The notes under the pieces are model-generated. The model did no database searches and had not been told where the DNA came from. It saw only the letters and a list, made by a program, of their open reading frames with translations. Below are positions 35,465 to 45,425 of a DNA stretch of 64,000 bases, piece by piece. Each line of letters begins with the position of its first letter. Position 1 is the stretch's first letter. The position numbers were made by a program, and so were the translations under genes. Origin of the DNA: Pelagomonas calceolata (taxonomy: Eukaryota; Sar; Pelagophyceae; Pelagomonadales; Pelagomonadaceae); NCBI GenBank assembly GCA_918797485.1, contig CAKKNE010000002.1:2012501-2076500 (forward strand). Reading direction: 5' to 3'.

Positions 35465-36403
35465 ATGTCGAACATGCTCGAGGACGAGCGCTTCGACGGC
35501 ATGCTCTTGAATTTTGCGCAGCAGTGCCAAGGTATTGAACCATTACTCGACACGCTGTTCTCGTTCATGCGCCGAAAGACGGACTTCTTCCAGTCCGGCG
35601 ACGACGAGAAGGCGAAGAACATGGTTCTCAAGATGCTCGAGAAGCACCAGAGTTTAGCGGACAAGACGAACGCCCAGAAGAAGAAGTTGTCTGCGGACGC
35701 CGAGGCCGCGGCGCAGAAACGGAAAGCTGCCGCCAAAGCCAAAAGGGAAGCCGCGCGCGCCAAGGCCGCGTCGACGCCGCCGCCAGCGCCCGTGCAACCC
35801 GTCGTTCCCGTCAAGAAACCGGAAGATGACAAAGAAAATAAAGACGCGAATGATGATGATGATGACAAGGAGCCGCCGCCGCCGGGCAACGGTGGCATCA
35901 TGCCCTGGGGCGTCTGGACGCAACAACTGGCCGATCTCGAGTTGAAGATTCCCATGGCAAGTGGCACGAAGGCCAAGCAGTTGGTGGTAGACATCCGCAA
36001 GCAGTCGATCAAGGTAGGCTTGAAAGGCCAGCCCCCGGCGCTCGAAGGCGAACTCCACAAGAAGGTCATCGTCGACGACTGCTTCTGGACGCTGGAGGAC
36101 GCGCCCGGTGAGTTAGGCGAGAAGGAGATCGTCATAGCCCTGCAAAAAGAGGACAAGCAGATGTGGTGGAAGAACGTGATTGTCGGCGACCCCGAGATCA
36201 ACACGCAGAAGGTCCAGCCCGAAAATTCCAAACTCAGTGAATTAGATGGGGAAACGCGCATGACCGTCGAGAAGATGATGTACGACCAGCGCCAGAAGGC
36301 CATGGGCAAGCCGACGGCCGACGAGCAGGGCAAGCAGGACGTCCTCGAGAAGTTTATGAAGTCGCACCCCGAGATGGACTTCTCGAAGGCGAAGTTCTCC
36401 TAG
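35465..36403 (+). CDS. NUDC: Nuclear distribution protein NudC
   Basis: 312 residues, full-length for NUDC, a co-chaperone of dynein/LIS1 and HSP90 pathways. N-terminal dimerisation region FDGMLLNFAQQCQGIEPLLDTLFSFMRRKTDFF, a charged coiled coil, then the CS (p23-like) domain from WGVWTQQLADLELKIPM through VDIRKQSIKVGLKGQP to EDKQMWWKNVIVGDPEINTQK. It closes with the very conserved ENSKLSELDGETR...VEKMMYDQRQKAMG...SHPEMDFSKAKF. Start chosen at MSNMLEDERFD, the family start. Convergent with the F-box gene (70 bp). Confidence 0.95.
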   Translation: MSNMLEDERFDGMLLNFAQQCQGIEPLLDTLFSFMRRKTDFFQSGDDEKAKNMVLKMLEKHQSLADKTNAQKKKLSADAEAAAQKRKAAAKAKREAARAKAASTPPPAPVQPVVPVKKPEDDKENKDANDDDDDKEPPPPGNGGIMPWGVWTQQLADLELKIPMASGTKAKQLVVDIRKQSIKVGLKGQPPALEGELHKKVIVDDCFWTLEDAPGELGEKEIVIALQKEDKQMWWKNVIVGDPEINTQKVQPENSKLSELDGETRMTVEKMMYDQRQKAMGKPTADEQGKQDVLEKFMKSHPEMDFSKAKFS

Positions 36404-36473
36404 GCGCTTTTTGTAGAGGGGGTAACAGACACTACTTTTACGCGGCGACGGCGTGCTCGCGGGGTAGGAGTAA

Positions 36474-37529
36474 TCACCGACTATGCGTCTGCCGGATAAT
36501 CTCCGCTACAAACTCGCAAAGCTCCTCCGGCTTGTGGAAGAAATGCGGATAACGGCTTTCTTCCACGTTCCATAAAAGCTCTTGCCACCTCGGAGGCGGC
36601 CTTGCTTCCGGGAAGAAATCCACAAAAAGAAGGCGCGAGTTGTCCGGAGTGGGTCGGAGCGCGAGCGTGGGTGACAGCAAGCAACAAGCTCCGCACTCAC
36701 CAAAACCACTCATGGAATTGCAGCTAGAGTTGGTGAAAAATACCGCATCTCCGTCCTGCAAATATGATGGGGTGTGCGGCCAGTTTACGTCCGTAATGAG
36801 GACAGCTTCGGGGACGGTCGGCGACACGAGCGTGACGCAAAGGAAGCTTCGCAGGTCGATAACATGTAGCTCCTGGCGGACGCGATCTAGGCGATCTCCC
36901 ATGAGTTCCGCGACTGTCGCCTGCCCTTGCTCATAGGCTTCCAAATTTGCGAACGGCCCGAGGAGAACGGACGGCGGTTGCCATCGAAGAAATTCACGGT
37001 TGCCAACGACGGGGTCGCTTTCCTCATCCCAGCTAGCGACTCCCGCGAAGTCTCCGACGACAGCGATAAAGGCCAGTTCCTCGAGCGCGCCCTCGCCTGG
37101 CGCAACTACGTTCTCGATATCCTCCTCTGCGTCCTTCTTCGTACAGAAAGCTCTGTAGATCTGTCGCGCGGGCGCGCGCGGCCGGAGCCCGAGGCGCCGC
37201 TCGTGGTCGCCGAGCGAGCAGAGCGCCGGCCCCTCGCGCGGCCAGCGCGCGCATATGCAACCGCACCACAGGGATTCTTGCTGCTTGTGCCGCGCCGGCG
37301 ACCGAAGCAGTTCCAGTAACGCGCGCGACGCCGTCTCCAGCGCGAGGAGGCTGCTCGCGTCGCAGTGGCCGAGCAGGTGCAGGAGGACATCGTCCGGCAC
37401 GTCAGGGAATGCGGGCCGGCGCGTCGCGGCGTCCGGGCGATCTTTATTTAGGGTCACCGCGCACCCGCTCGCCGTCAGCAGCTTTCGCTTCAGGATCTGC
37501 TCTTGTACTGCTTTCGGCGTGCAGTACAT
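36474..37529 (-). CDS. F-box protein of unknown substrate
   Basis: 351 residues. F-box near residues 38-85: FPDVPDDVLLHLLGHCDASSLLALETASRALLELLRSP, then W--C in the SLWCGCICARWP stretch, as in many F-box proteins. The C-terminal 220 residues include an acidic DEESDPVVGN and LITDVNWPHTPSYLQDGDAVFFTNSS but no WD, LRR or Kelch repeats, so the substrate domain is unrecognised. Expected to act as an SCF ubiquitin-ligase receptor. The promoter palindrome lies 170-200 bp upstream. Confidence 0.7.
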   Translation of the reverse strand: MYCTPKAVQEQILKRKLLTASGCAVTLNKDRPDAATRRPAFPDVPDDVLLHLLGHCDASSLLALETASRALLELLRSPARHKQQESLWCGCICARWPREGPALCSLGDHERRLGLRPRAPARQIYRAFCTKKDAEEDIENVVAPGEGALEELAFIAVVGDFAGVASWDEESDPVVGNREFLRWQPPSVLLGPFANLEAYEQGQATVAELMGDRLDRVRQELHVIDLRSFLCVTLVSPTVPEAVLITDVNWPHTPSYLQDGDAVFFTNSSCNSMSGFGECGACCLLSPTLALRPTPDNSRLLFVDFFPEARPPPRWQELLWNVEESRYPHFFHKPEELCEFVAEIIRQTHSR

Positions 37530-37695
37530 GACGATTTATGCTCGTCCACTCCGCGGCGTCGTGAGAGGGAAATTGTAACGCGCAGCAGAGCAGCTGCTCT
37601 GGGGCGCTGCTACTGGTGATCTAGCTTTAAATATGGTGTGAAACTGCAGCTGTAAGGGCCCAAAGGCTGCTTTTTTTGGTCGTGGGAGAGCGTGA

Positions 37696-37725
37696 GCTAG
37701 CGGCCTGTACAGGTAAGACACTAGC
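37696..37725 (-). promoter_or_regulatory. Promoter palindrome
   Basis: On the minus strand GCTAGTGTCTTAC, a CTGTACAG self-complementary spacer overlapping it, then GCCGCTAGC. Located 167 bp upstream of the F-box protein start. Confidence 0.6.
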
Positions 37726-37789
37726 CGCACAAAATCAAGCGGCACCCGTAACAAAAGCCGGCGGGCGCCAAAAAGTCACAATGAACTAC

Positions 37790-39466
37790 TTAGGGCGGCG
37801 CCACGCTCCGGCGCAGGGACATCCGCAGCTTCAGGTCCGACAGCCGCGTCGACGACGGCGGCGGCGAGAGCAATGGAGGCCGCGGCGTCGCCGCCTCCGT
37901 GATGCGATCGACCGTATTTTCGCAGGCGTCGCCCGACACTTCCTGGGAATCCTCTTCGACACAAAAGAACGGATCATCTAACACTTCAAAAGCATGCGCC
38001 CGCTTCCGCGGGTCGCGTTCGAAGCACCTCAAAATCAACGCCTTCAGCGCCGGAGACAACTCATACGAATCGATCGGAGGAGGAGCATCCGTCGAAGCGA
38101 CGTGGTAGAAGAGGGCCATGGGCGTCTTGAACTCCAACAATTTCCACGGCGGGTGGGTGGTCGCCATTTGTAAGATGACTCCACCGCAGCTCCAGACGTC
38201 CGAGCGTCGTCCGAACTTGTCCTGCGATAATACCTCCGGCGCCATGAAGTAGGGCGTGCCGCGCATCGTTAATTTCGCATCTCGCGTTAGCGTGCCGTCG
38301 GCACCTAGTCGGTGCGAAGCGCCAAAGTCCGCGAGCTTGGCCACGCCGTGCTGATCAATAAGCACGTTGCCGCACTTGATGTCTCTATGTATGATGTGGT
38401 TCTCGTGCAAGTAAACGAGTCCTGACAACAAGTGGCGCGCATACATACGAACGACTTTTTCACTGAGAGCGCCATATTGTGCGGATTGAGCTGCTAGCGA
38501 GCCACCGGGCACCCACTCCTGGAAAATATAAAGTTGCAACTGCTGGTCGTCGACGTGCGTGCCTAGGTACCGCACTATGTTGGGGTGCTCCAAGCTTCTC
38601 ATAAGTTCGATCTCCGAACATAAAGCCCTTAACTCAGATTCGGCTTTGGTTGGTCCTCTAGAAGGCGCGCCCTCGGGCGCGACGGACGCCGTCGGGATGG
38701 CCATCATCTTGCAGGCTATATGCTTGCCCGTGACAGAATCTAAACACGTATAGACGGAGCCGAACGATCCTTGCCCAATACACTTCCCGAGCTTCCACTG
38801 GCCGTTCAGGATGTGCTTCGCCGTTCTTCTCCGGACGCCGGCGGCCTGGCTCAGCCTTTGTTTTTGTTCCATCGAGAGGCGTTGTGGCCGTTTCTCCGAC
38901 TCCGGAGGTAGAGGCGTCGGCGTCGGCAAGTTACTCGGTGGCGGCGGCGGTCGGATGACCGGCGTCTGGGCCACGGCCGGCGTCGGCAACGGCGACGGTA
39001 TGACCAACTGCGATGGAGCATCAAGAGACATCTTCGCGACGCTCGCCAAATTAACACCACCTCCGTCGCCTTCGTCGTCGGACTCGAAGGCGTCGTCCTC
39101 GTAGTTGTCGGACGGCGGCGCCGGCACCTTCGTGGACGCGAGGTCGACGCGCAGCATTTCTAGAGAAGCTCGGACAGAATCAACAAAGGTCCTATCATCA
39201 GTGCGCTTGCGCTTGTGCCGCTGCCTCGCTTGTTGCGCGGCTGAAAGCACCGCTCTTAGGAGAGCGATCGCGCCGCGACTGACGCCCCAGCCCTCGAGGA
39301 TCGAGGTGTCTCCTAGGAGCGCGTCGACCGAGCCCCCCTGCAGAAAGTACATGCGCAGCCTCCTTAGTAAGCGAGGCACCTCGTCGTGGGGCGCGCCGGC
39401 GTCCGATAATAATCTGGATAGCTCCGCGTCGTCGACGCCTAATACGGAGAGGGTGGTGGTGTCCAT
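37790..39466 (-). CDS. MAP3K-like (STE11 group) serine/threonine protein kinase
   Basis: 558 residues starting MDTTTLSVLGVDDAELSRLL. An N-terminal helical segment (~1-80) is SAM-like. A Pro-rich linker with NYEDDAFESDDEGD leads to a complete kinase domain (~224-490). It has GQGSFGSV glycine loop, IACKMM (Lys ~253), HRDIKCGNVLI catalytic loop (Asp ~362), DFGASHRL, and TMRGTPYFMAPEVL activation end. The GTPYFMAPEV form and WSCGGVILQMATTHPPW match the MEKK/NPK1-type MAP3K group. A short Ser/Thr-rich tail follows. Upstream in-frame ATG at 39529 is possible. It shares a divergent promoter with Raptor, which may be coincidental. Confidence 0.88.
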   Translation of the reverse strand: MDTTTLSVLGVDDAELSRLLSDAGAPHDEVPRLLRRLRMYFLQGGSVDALLGDTSILEGWGVSRGAIALLRAVLSAAQQARQRHKRKRTDDRTFVDSVRASLEMLRVDLASTKVPAPPSDNYEDDAFESDDEGDGGGVNLASVAKMSLDAPSQLVIPSPLPTPAVAQTPVIRPPPPPSNLPTPTPLPPESEKRPQRLSMEQKQRLSQAAGVRRRTAKHILNGQWKLGKCIGQGSFGSVYTCLDSVTGKHIACKMMAIPTASVAPEGAPSRGPTKAESELRALCSEIELMRSLEHPNIVRYLGTHVDDQQLQLYIFQEWVPGGSLAAQSAQYGALSEKVVRMYARHLLSGLVYLHENHIIHRDIKCGNVLIDQHGVAKLADFGASHRLGADGTLTRDAKLTMRGTPYFMAPEVLSQDKFGRRSDVWSCGGVILQMATTHPPWKLLEFKTPMALFYHVASTDAPPPIDSYELSPALKALILRCFERDPRKRAHAFEVLDDPFFCVEEDSQEVSGDACENTVDRITEAATPRPPLLSPPPSSTRLSDLKLRMSLRRSVAPP

Positions 39467-39722
39467 CGTGCGAGGCCCGAGCGACGCCCCAACGCGGACG
39501 GCTGGCGGAAGCGGGCAGCCCCCTTTCAATATGTCGTGTGCGGGCCTACGTGCGGCTCTTGGGCGTCATCGTGGGAGACCAGAGCAGGCCACACTGTTTA
39601 TGGTACCGGTCTGTGCTATCGTAGAGGCACTAGCCTGCGTGCTGTATGGTTCATGCTCGCCGAAGAGCCCCGGTGCTTGCTTGCACTCCGTATTGGACGA
39701 CCAAGGAGTCGTGCTCAAACGG

Positions 39723-39744
39723 GCTAGAGGGGCTATAGGCTAGC
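39723..39744 (+). promoter_or_regulatory. Variant promoter palindrome
   Basis: GCTAGAGGGGCTATAGGCTAGC between the kinase and Raptor starts (gap 39467-39931). A half copy, GGCACTAGCC, lies at about 39625. No other feature seen in the gap. Confidence 0.4.
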
Positions 39745-39931
39745 AAAGCTGAGGGGTAATTTTGTGCGCAGAGCAGCAAGCCTGTACGCATGGTGGAACT
39801 GAGTTGAACGGTACGAATACTTCGCGCGAGTAGTGCTGTTGTTGTGCGTGCGTTGCACAAGCGCAAGCCGGGACTGCTGAAACCACTCTGCTGCAGCACC
39901 CAGCCAAAAACCTGCGTCGCGCATTGACAGC

Positions 39932-42900
39932 ATGTCGACCTTCGAGACGCCGGTCCGGCCCGACGTCCAAGTGCCAAGAGGTGACATCCTAGCCGCGTTA
40001 CGGGCACCGCCGCCATCCGCCGTCCGAGCGGCGACGCCACCACATAGACCAACAAAAGCGCAGGAGTTAGAAATAGAACAGGAGCGCCAGGCCCAGGCTT
40101 TAAGGGAGTTAGATGCGTTACGTTTAGTGTTCAGAGGCGCGCACCATCGACGGGGCGCCTTCGACGAGGAGGAGGCGCAACCCGAAGAAGAAGCCGGCTG
40201 GGCCGACCTGAGCGTCGAGCCGACGTGGCGGTTGCGCGAGCGCATGAAGACCGTATCTGTTGCTTTGGTATTATGCTTAAATATAGGGACGGACCCTCCC
40301 GATGCGGTCGCGGCCTCGCCGAGAGCGAGACGGGAGTGCTGGCTCGAACCGTTTGCCGGACCTTCTAGGCAGAAAGCTCTCGAAACAATCGGCGCAGCTC
40401 TACAAGCGCAGTACGAACGGTGGCAGAGTCGCGCGAGATATAGGCAGTTGTTGGATCCGACGGCGGATGAGTTAAGGAGGCTGTGTGCGGCATTACGAAG
40501 ATCAGCCCGATCGGACCGGGTCCTCGTCCACCTGAACGGCCACGGCGTCCCCCGACCGACGGCGAACGGCGAGGTCTGGGTCTTCAACAAGAACTACACG
40601 CAGTACATACCTCTCTCGGTGTATGAACTACGAGCGGTCGTGCAGGCGCCCGCGGTTTTTGTCCTCGACTGCTCGGGAGCTGGGATTTTACTACCACACT
40701 TCCGAGCGGCCATGCCCCGCCCGAACGACGACGACGAAAAACCGCAAACACCGTTAAAGGACGATTGCATCGTGCTGGCGCCGTGTGCCGCGGACGAGAC
40801 GTTACCTTCTGATCCTAGATTGCCGGCTGATCTATTTACGGCTTGCTTGACCACACCCATATCGGTAGCTTTGAGGGATTTTGTGAGGAGGCACCCCGAC
40901 TCCGCCCGAGGGAGGTTAGACGAAGAAACGGTGGAGGCGGGCGTGCCCGGGCGACTAGGCGACCGAAAGACACCGCTCGGGGAGTTGAACTGGATCTTCA
41001 CGGCCGTCACGGACACGATCGCGTGGAACGTGTTACCCGCTCGGTTGTTCCAGCGCTTGTTCCGCGAAGATTTGTTGTTGGCTTCATTGTTCCGGAACTT
41101 CCTGTTGGCGGAACGAGTCTTCAGACGCCATGGGCGGACACCGGCCACAATCCCAGCCTTACCGCCGACGGCCGACCATCCTTTGTGGGCGGCCTGGGAT
41201 TTGGCCGCGGAGGGCTGTCTCGCGAGATTGGCGTCGGCTCAAAACGCTTCACCAGTAAAACAGCCTTCCGAAACGCCGGAGAAGGCGCCCGAGCCGTCCC
41301 CCAAAGAAACTGAAGACCAGCCGCGCGTCCATCACAGATCACTGAGAGTTTTGGCTCGCGTGCCACCAGCACCACCGGAGCCCACAGAACCGTCGCCCTT
41401 CTTCGAGGAACAATTGACCGCGTTTGAAGTTTGGTTGAGGTTTGGCGCTGGAGCTGTCGCGAAGCCGGAGCAACTGCCCGTGGTATTACAAGTACTACTA
41501 TCACAAGCGCACCGTGTGAGAGCACTAGTTTTGTTGAGAAGATTTCTGGAATTGGGTCCGCGCGCCGTGGACGTGGCGTTATGTGTCGGTATCTTTCCTT
41601 ATGTACTTAAGCTGCTACAGTCGCCGGCGCCGGAGTTGCGACGGCCCTTGGTGGCGATCTGGGCGGCTATCTTGGCTTTTGATGGAAGTTGTAGAAGCGA
41701 CCTAGCTAGAGACGGCGCGAGGGAAGCGTTTGTAGCTCATTTAACTTATCTAAGCAGGGAAGACGATTCAGGAGAAAATACGGAACAGAAAAGATTAGCT
41801 TGTTTTATCTTAGCGACGGTCTGTCGGGGAGAACCGTCGGCGAGAGACGCTTGTTTAACTAAGAGATTGGACGCCGTACTCTTAGATCTGCTCCGGAACG
41901 ACGAAGGAACGCTGACGACGTCGCATCTGAGGCGGTGGCTGTTACTATGCAGCGGCGCTCTGGTCGACGGCGCGGCTCCCGAAGCGACGCAGGACGCGCG
42001 CGGTCCTTTGAAAGAGGAAGTTATACGACTGGCTTTGGCTGACGCGGATCCGTGCTGCCGCGCCTGCGCGTTAGATACTGTTGGGAGCATGCTCTGCGTC
42101 GACGAGGACGTGACGGAATGTGCTTCTATACTAAAAACAGCATGCCGGGACGGCTCGGCGTTCGTTAGAAGGGAGGCTGCTTTATTGATTCATGCATTAT
42201 CAAAGAAGGGTCATCAAACGGCATTGAAAGCATTAACTGAAGAGGGCCAAGGCGAAAGCAAGGGCGACGACTGCTACGAATCTATATTTCGAATTTTACA
42301 GCTTCTTTGTAAAGATCCCTTCGCACCGACCGCAGAAACAGCTCGTAGTGTATTGGACGCCATCACGCAGGACACCCCTATGACAAGGGAGGGCGCGCGG
42401 CAGTGGGCGTCGAAACGCTTCGGTCTGAGTCTTAGAAGTACCAGTGTAGCGGCGGCCTTCTCGCAATCATCTACGAGCTTGGAAGAGCTCTTAGAAATGG
42501 ACCCCCTATCTTCTGATGGGGAGATGCGGTTATACAGAAGACATCGTAATAGATATTGTCTGCGAGAAGCCTCAGCATCCAGAAGAAGGGCCAAGGAGGC
42601 CCTCGCGGCGCGGGAACAGGAGAAGCGCGGCGCGCCGTCGACGCAAGTTCTAAGATTTGCGCAGACGAAGACGTTCGAGAACGTCGGCGCCGAGATGACT
42701 TCTGTGATGCGGTTCCATCCCTTCGAGAGCGTGTTGGCCGTCGTTGATGAACGTTCAGGTGTCTCGCTGTGGGATTTCAACGACGGGGCGGCCGTGGCGC
42801 GCTGGAACAATGGGGACTTGCGAACTACCAGTATAGAGTGGGTGAATGCGCACGCTTCGTCATTGCTCTTAGCGGGTGACGTCGATGGTGTGGTGCGCGT

Positions 42901-43633
42901 CTGGGGCGGTCTTGGTCTAGAACAGGGTCCTTACGAGGAGCGATCTGTTAGGGTTGTGTCTGCATTCAGAGCTATTGATGTTGTTTCGTTCCAGAAGAGT
43001 GCTGGCTTGGTTTGTAGCTGGTCCGCACGAGAGGCGCATTTGTACTGTGCTGGTGATGCCAATTCTCTCGTGAGCTGGGATTTGGAGCGGGAATGTAGCG
43101 TAAGGGCCATGGCTACCGACACGGACGCCTGTGCGACGGTGGTCACGACGCTACCCTTGCAGCCGCATCGCGTCACTTTGGGCTTTGCCGACGGCCAACT
43201 CAAGGTCTTTGACCTGCGAGATCGCGCGACGCGGCCCTGCCAGAGCTATGCTCATGAGCACTCGTCCTGGATCGTCCACGCGGACGCGCATAAACATTCA
43301 CCTTCCGAATTATGTTCGGGGTGTGTTGCTGGTGATTTGAAATTTTGGGACGCGCGCATTGCCGGTGTTTCTAACAGAACGCTCGACGTGCAAAATTCAG
43401 CGATGACCGCGTTGTCGGCGCACGCCGAGGCGCCGTTACTCGCGTCGGGCTCGCACAACCAGTTCGTGAAGTTCATGCTGCGGGACGGCGACCAGTTGAA
43501 TATTGTGCGGTACCACGACGGGGTGTTCGGGCAGCGCATCGGCCCCGTCGCGTCCTTGGCGTTCCACCCGACGAAATTAGTGGCCGCGGCGGGGTCGACG
43601 GACGCCGTCGTGGGGATCTATGCCGCTTCCTAA
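39932..43633 (+). CDS. RPTOR: Regulatory-associated protein of mTOR (Raptor)
   Basis: 1233 residues, uninterrupted. Raptor recruits substrates to TOR complex 1. The RNC (caspase-like) domain spans ~85-270: VSVALVLCLNIGTDPPD, LVHLNGHGVPRPTANGEVWVFNKNYTQYIPLSVYEL, VFVLDCSGAGILLPHF. A helical HEAT/ARM region follows, including QLPVVLQVLLSQAHRVRALVLLRRFLELGPRAVDVALCVGIFPYVLKLLQSP, the strongly conserved Raptor block. About 900-1233 are seven WD40-type repeats (FHPFESVLAVVDERSGVSLWDF; GFADGQLKVFDLRDR). All three domains are present in order. Codon use is less GC-rich than in neighbours. Convergent with the SEC14-like gene (48 bp). Confidence 0.95.
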   Translation: MSTFETPVRPDVQVPRGDILAALRAPPPSAVRAATPPHRPTKAQELEIEQERQAQALRELDALRLVFRGAHHRRGAFDEEEAQPEEEAGWADLSVEPTWRLRERMKTVSVALVLCLNIGTDPPDAVAASPRARRECWLEPFAGPSRQKALETIGAALQAQYERWQSRARYRQLLDPTADELRRLCAALRRSARSDRVLVHLNGHGVPRPTANGEVWVFNKNYTQYIPLSVYELRAVVQAPAVFVLDCSGAGILLPHFRAAMPRPNDDDEKPQTPLKDDCIVLAPCAADETLPSDPRLPADLFTACLTTPISVALRDFVRRHPDSARGRLDEETVEAGVPGRLGDRKTPLGELNWIFTAVTDTIAWNVLPARLFQRLFREDLLLASLFRNFLLAERVFRRHGRTPATIPALPPTADHPLWAAWDLAAEGCLARLASAQNASPVKQPSETPEKAPEPSPKETEDQPRVHHRSLRVLARVPPAPPEPTEPSPFFEEQLTAFEVWLRFGAGAVAKPEQLPVVLQVLLSQAHRVRALVLLRRFLELGPRAVDVALCVGIFPYVLKLLQSPAPELRRPLVAIWAAILAFDGSCRSDLARDGAREAFVAHLTYLSREDDSGENTEQKRLACFILATVCRGEPSARDACLTKRLDAVLLDLLRNDEGTLTTSHLRRWLLLCSGALVDGAAPEATQDARGPLKEEVIRLALADADPCCRACALDTVGSMLCVDEDVTECASILKTACRDGSAFVRREAALLIHALSKKGHQTALKALTEEGQGESKGDDCYESIFRILQLLCKDPFAPTAETARSVLDAITQDTPMTREGARQWASKRFGLSLRSTSVAAAFSQSSTSLEELLEMDPLSSDGEMRLYRRHRNRYCLREASASRRRAKEALAAREQEKRGAPSTQVLRFAQTKTFENVGAEMTSVMRFHPFESVLAVVDERSGVSLWDFNDGAAVARWNNGDLRTTSIEWVNAHASSLLLAGDVDGVVRVWGGLGLEQGPYEERSVRVVSAFRAIDVVSFQKSAGLVCSWSAREAHLYCAGDANSLVSWDLERECSVRAMATDTDACATVVTTLPLQPHRVTLGFADGQLKVFDLRDRATRPCQSYAHEHSSWIVHADAHKHSPSELCSGCVAGDLKFWDARIAGVSNRTLDVQNSAMTALSAHAEAPLLASGSHNQFVKFMLRDGDQLNIVRYHDGVFGQRIGPVASLAFHPTKLVAAAGSTDAVVGIYAAS

Positions 43634-43681
43634 TAATTGGTTTGTATCTTATACACAGTGGTCCGTCCACAGAAGAACGGA

Positions 43682-45078
43682 CTAGAATACGGCTCCGGAC
43701 GCGACGGCGCCGCCGAAGGCCGTCGCCGCGAGGCCGACGACCCCTAGAATTTTCATGCTTGGCGAAAACGTCTCCGCCTCGGCCTCCTCCCCTGGGAGAG
43801 ACGGCTCGCGCGTCAGAGAAACGCCCTCGCCCTCTGCAACTTCCTCAGTCTGTTGTACATACTCGCGCGCCGCCCGGGGAAAACCCTCAGCGAGGAGCTC
43901 CTCGATGCATTTCTCTATCGATTTGTCTGGGTATTTCCCGCCCATCGATTCTGGTAGAGCAGACAAGGGAATGCCTGCTTTCTGCATCGCTGGTAAGTAA
44001 GCCGACTTGCCCCCCAAGATCTTGATCTTGTCGCGCGTGACCGGATGTATGAGGGGCGAGATCACCTTGTAGGCTGATCTGAAAATAAAGGGCGCGTTCA
44101 CGATAAATAGCTTCCATGCTGTTTCTGGAAAGAAACTTCCAGCACCCGTCACGATGGCCTTGGCCATGTCCCTCACACTGGACGAAGACATACTCATGGT
44201 AGAAAGTTTAGATAAGTCCATGACCTGTGCGTAAATCAACCAGTGAGTCGAGTGCATGATAATTCTTCACTAAGTCCTTCCTCGACGAAAACGCGACCGT
44301 GCTGACCGAATCGAGCGATGGAAGACCCCCACGGCCGCGCCATCGAGCCGGCGTCGCGTCGATGGCGTGGAGGTCATGATGCAGCAGTGGCAGAGACGCG
44401 TCGCGACATTTTGATTTATGCACTGTGCACCACGTAGACATTTTTATATCTACGGGGCCCTCGCGTCTCGCAGGCGCGGATCTGGGCCGCTCGGATTGCT
44501 TCCAAGGTCTTCATCCTCAACACCTTGGCCTCGTCGACCGTTAAACCCTTCTTCACGACTCCCGCGATGTCCCCAAGTTGTTCGCACCACACGAGGTGAC
44601 CCTGAAAGTCGACACCGCCCACTCGCGCGTTCATGACTCCATTCAATAATTCTTCTTTGGGTAATTTTTCGCTGAGGATGGACGGGTGCTCCCGGAGCCA
44701 TTTCCCGACCGTACCATAAGTTTCTATGGCCTCTTGCACGTTTTCGTCATCAGTACCATTGTTGTTCGTGATCATGCCTCGGAAAATCCTCACACGACTC
44801 GTCTCGTCAAAACTCTCCATCACCGACGCGTCCTCGAGCTTCGCGACGATTTCGTCTTTGAGCTTCGTTTCCTCTTGCTCAGTGAGAGGCTTGCCCTCCT
44901 CGAGCTCGTCATTCAAAGCCAATCCTAATTTGGCCAACTGGTCGTCGTCGGCCTCGACTCTTGGATTGACGACCGTGCCGAGTTTTTGTTTCGTGCTCCG
45001 CCGCCTCTCCAAGCGCTCTTCGGGCGTCGAGCCGTCTTCTCCCAGCGCGGCCGGCTTCTTCGAGGCGCAACAGCCCAT
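43682..45078 (-). CDS. SEC14-like CRAL-TRIO protein with N-terminal MGCC
   Basis: Two exons, 44434-45078 and 43682-44224, encode 395 residues. MGCCASKK is a classic N-myristoylation plus dual palmitoylation signal, so the protein is probably membrane-tethered. Exon 1 holds the CRAL-TRIO N-terminal helices (FRGMITNNNGT...VGKWLREHP). Exon 2 holds the lipid-binding core: SVRDMAKAIVTGAGSFFPETAWKLFIVNAPFIFRSAYKVISPLIHPVTRDKIKILGG. Splicing joins KNVYV to MDLSKLS, equivalent to the V-D--GL strand of SEC14. A hydrophobic C-tail (ILGVVGLAATAFGGAVASGAVF) is unusual and may anchor it. Expected role: phospholipid transfer or sensing. Confidence 0.85.
44225..44433 (-). mobile_element. Diverged introner element in the SEC14-like gene
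   Basis: Termini CTGTGCGTAAATCAACCAGTG (44225 on) and TTTTGATTTATGCACTG are clearly the introner TIRs but with several changes. Flanking 8-mers TCCATGAC and TGCACCAC match at only 5 of 8. GT donor in the duplication copy and CACAG acceptor at the element end are kept. The internal CGCCATCGA / TCGATGGCGT pair remains. It is probably an older insertion than those near 1-2 kb. Confidence 0.8.
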
Positions 45079-45425
45079 TTTTGCGCTTTATCTCGTCGGT
45101 GTCGCTGGACGCGATCCTGCTGCGATTGCTGGCTGTCGGGAGCGCCGCTGTGGCTACCCGGTTGCAAGCGATGAGTATGTGATGCGCTGCGGCTGCGGCA
45201 GATATATATGATGACCGCTCGCGCCAATCTGTTGGCCAGCGGTGGTTAGGCTCCTCGCGACGCTGTTGCTTGTGCTCGGCTAATTCTTAGCGTCCTGTAA
45301 CACACTAGGAAGACGGGCCTTGGCCAGGTGTGAATAAAACCTACACGCTGGCTACTGCTGCAAGATAGCGTGCGCGAGCAACTCAAGCCATTGTACTTGC
45401 ATCGATGTGACAGTTTCTTGCATCG
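45079..45425. other. Divergent promoter region, weak palindrome
   Basis: A degenerate copy of the promoter motif (TAGCGTCCTGTAACACACTAGG, about 45287-45308) is the only recurring element seen. Confidence 0.4.
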
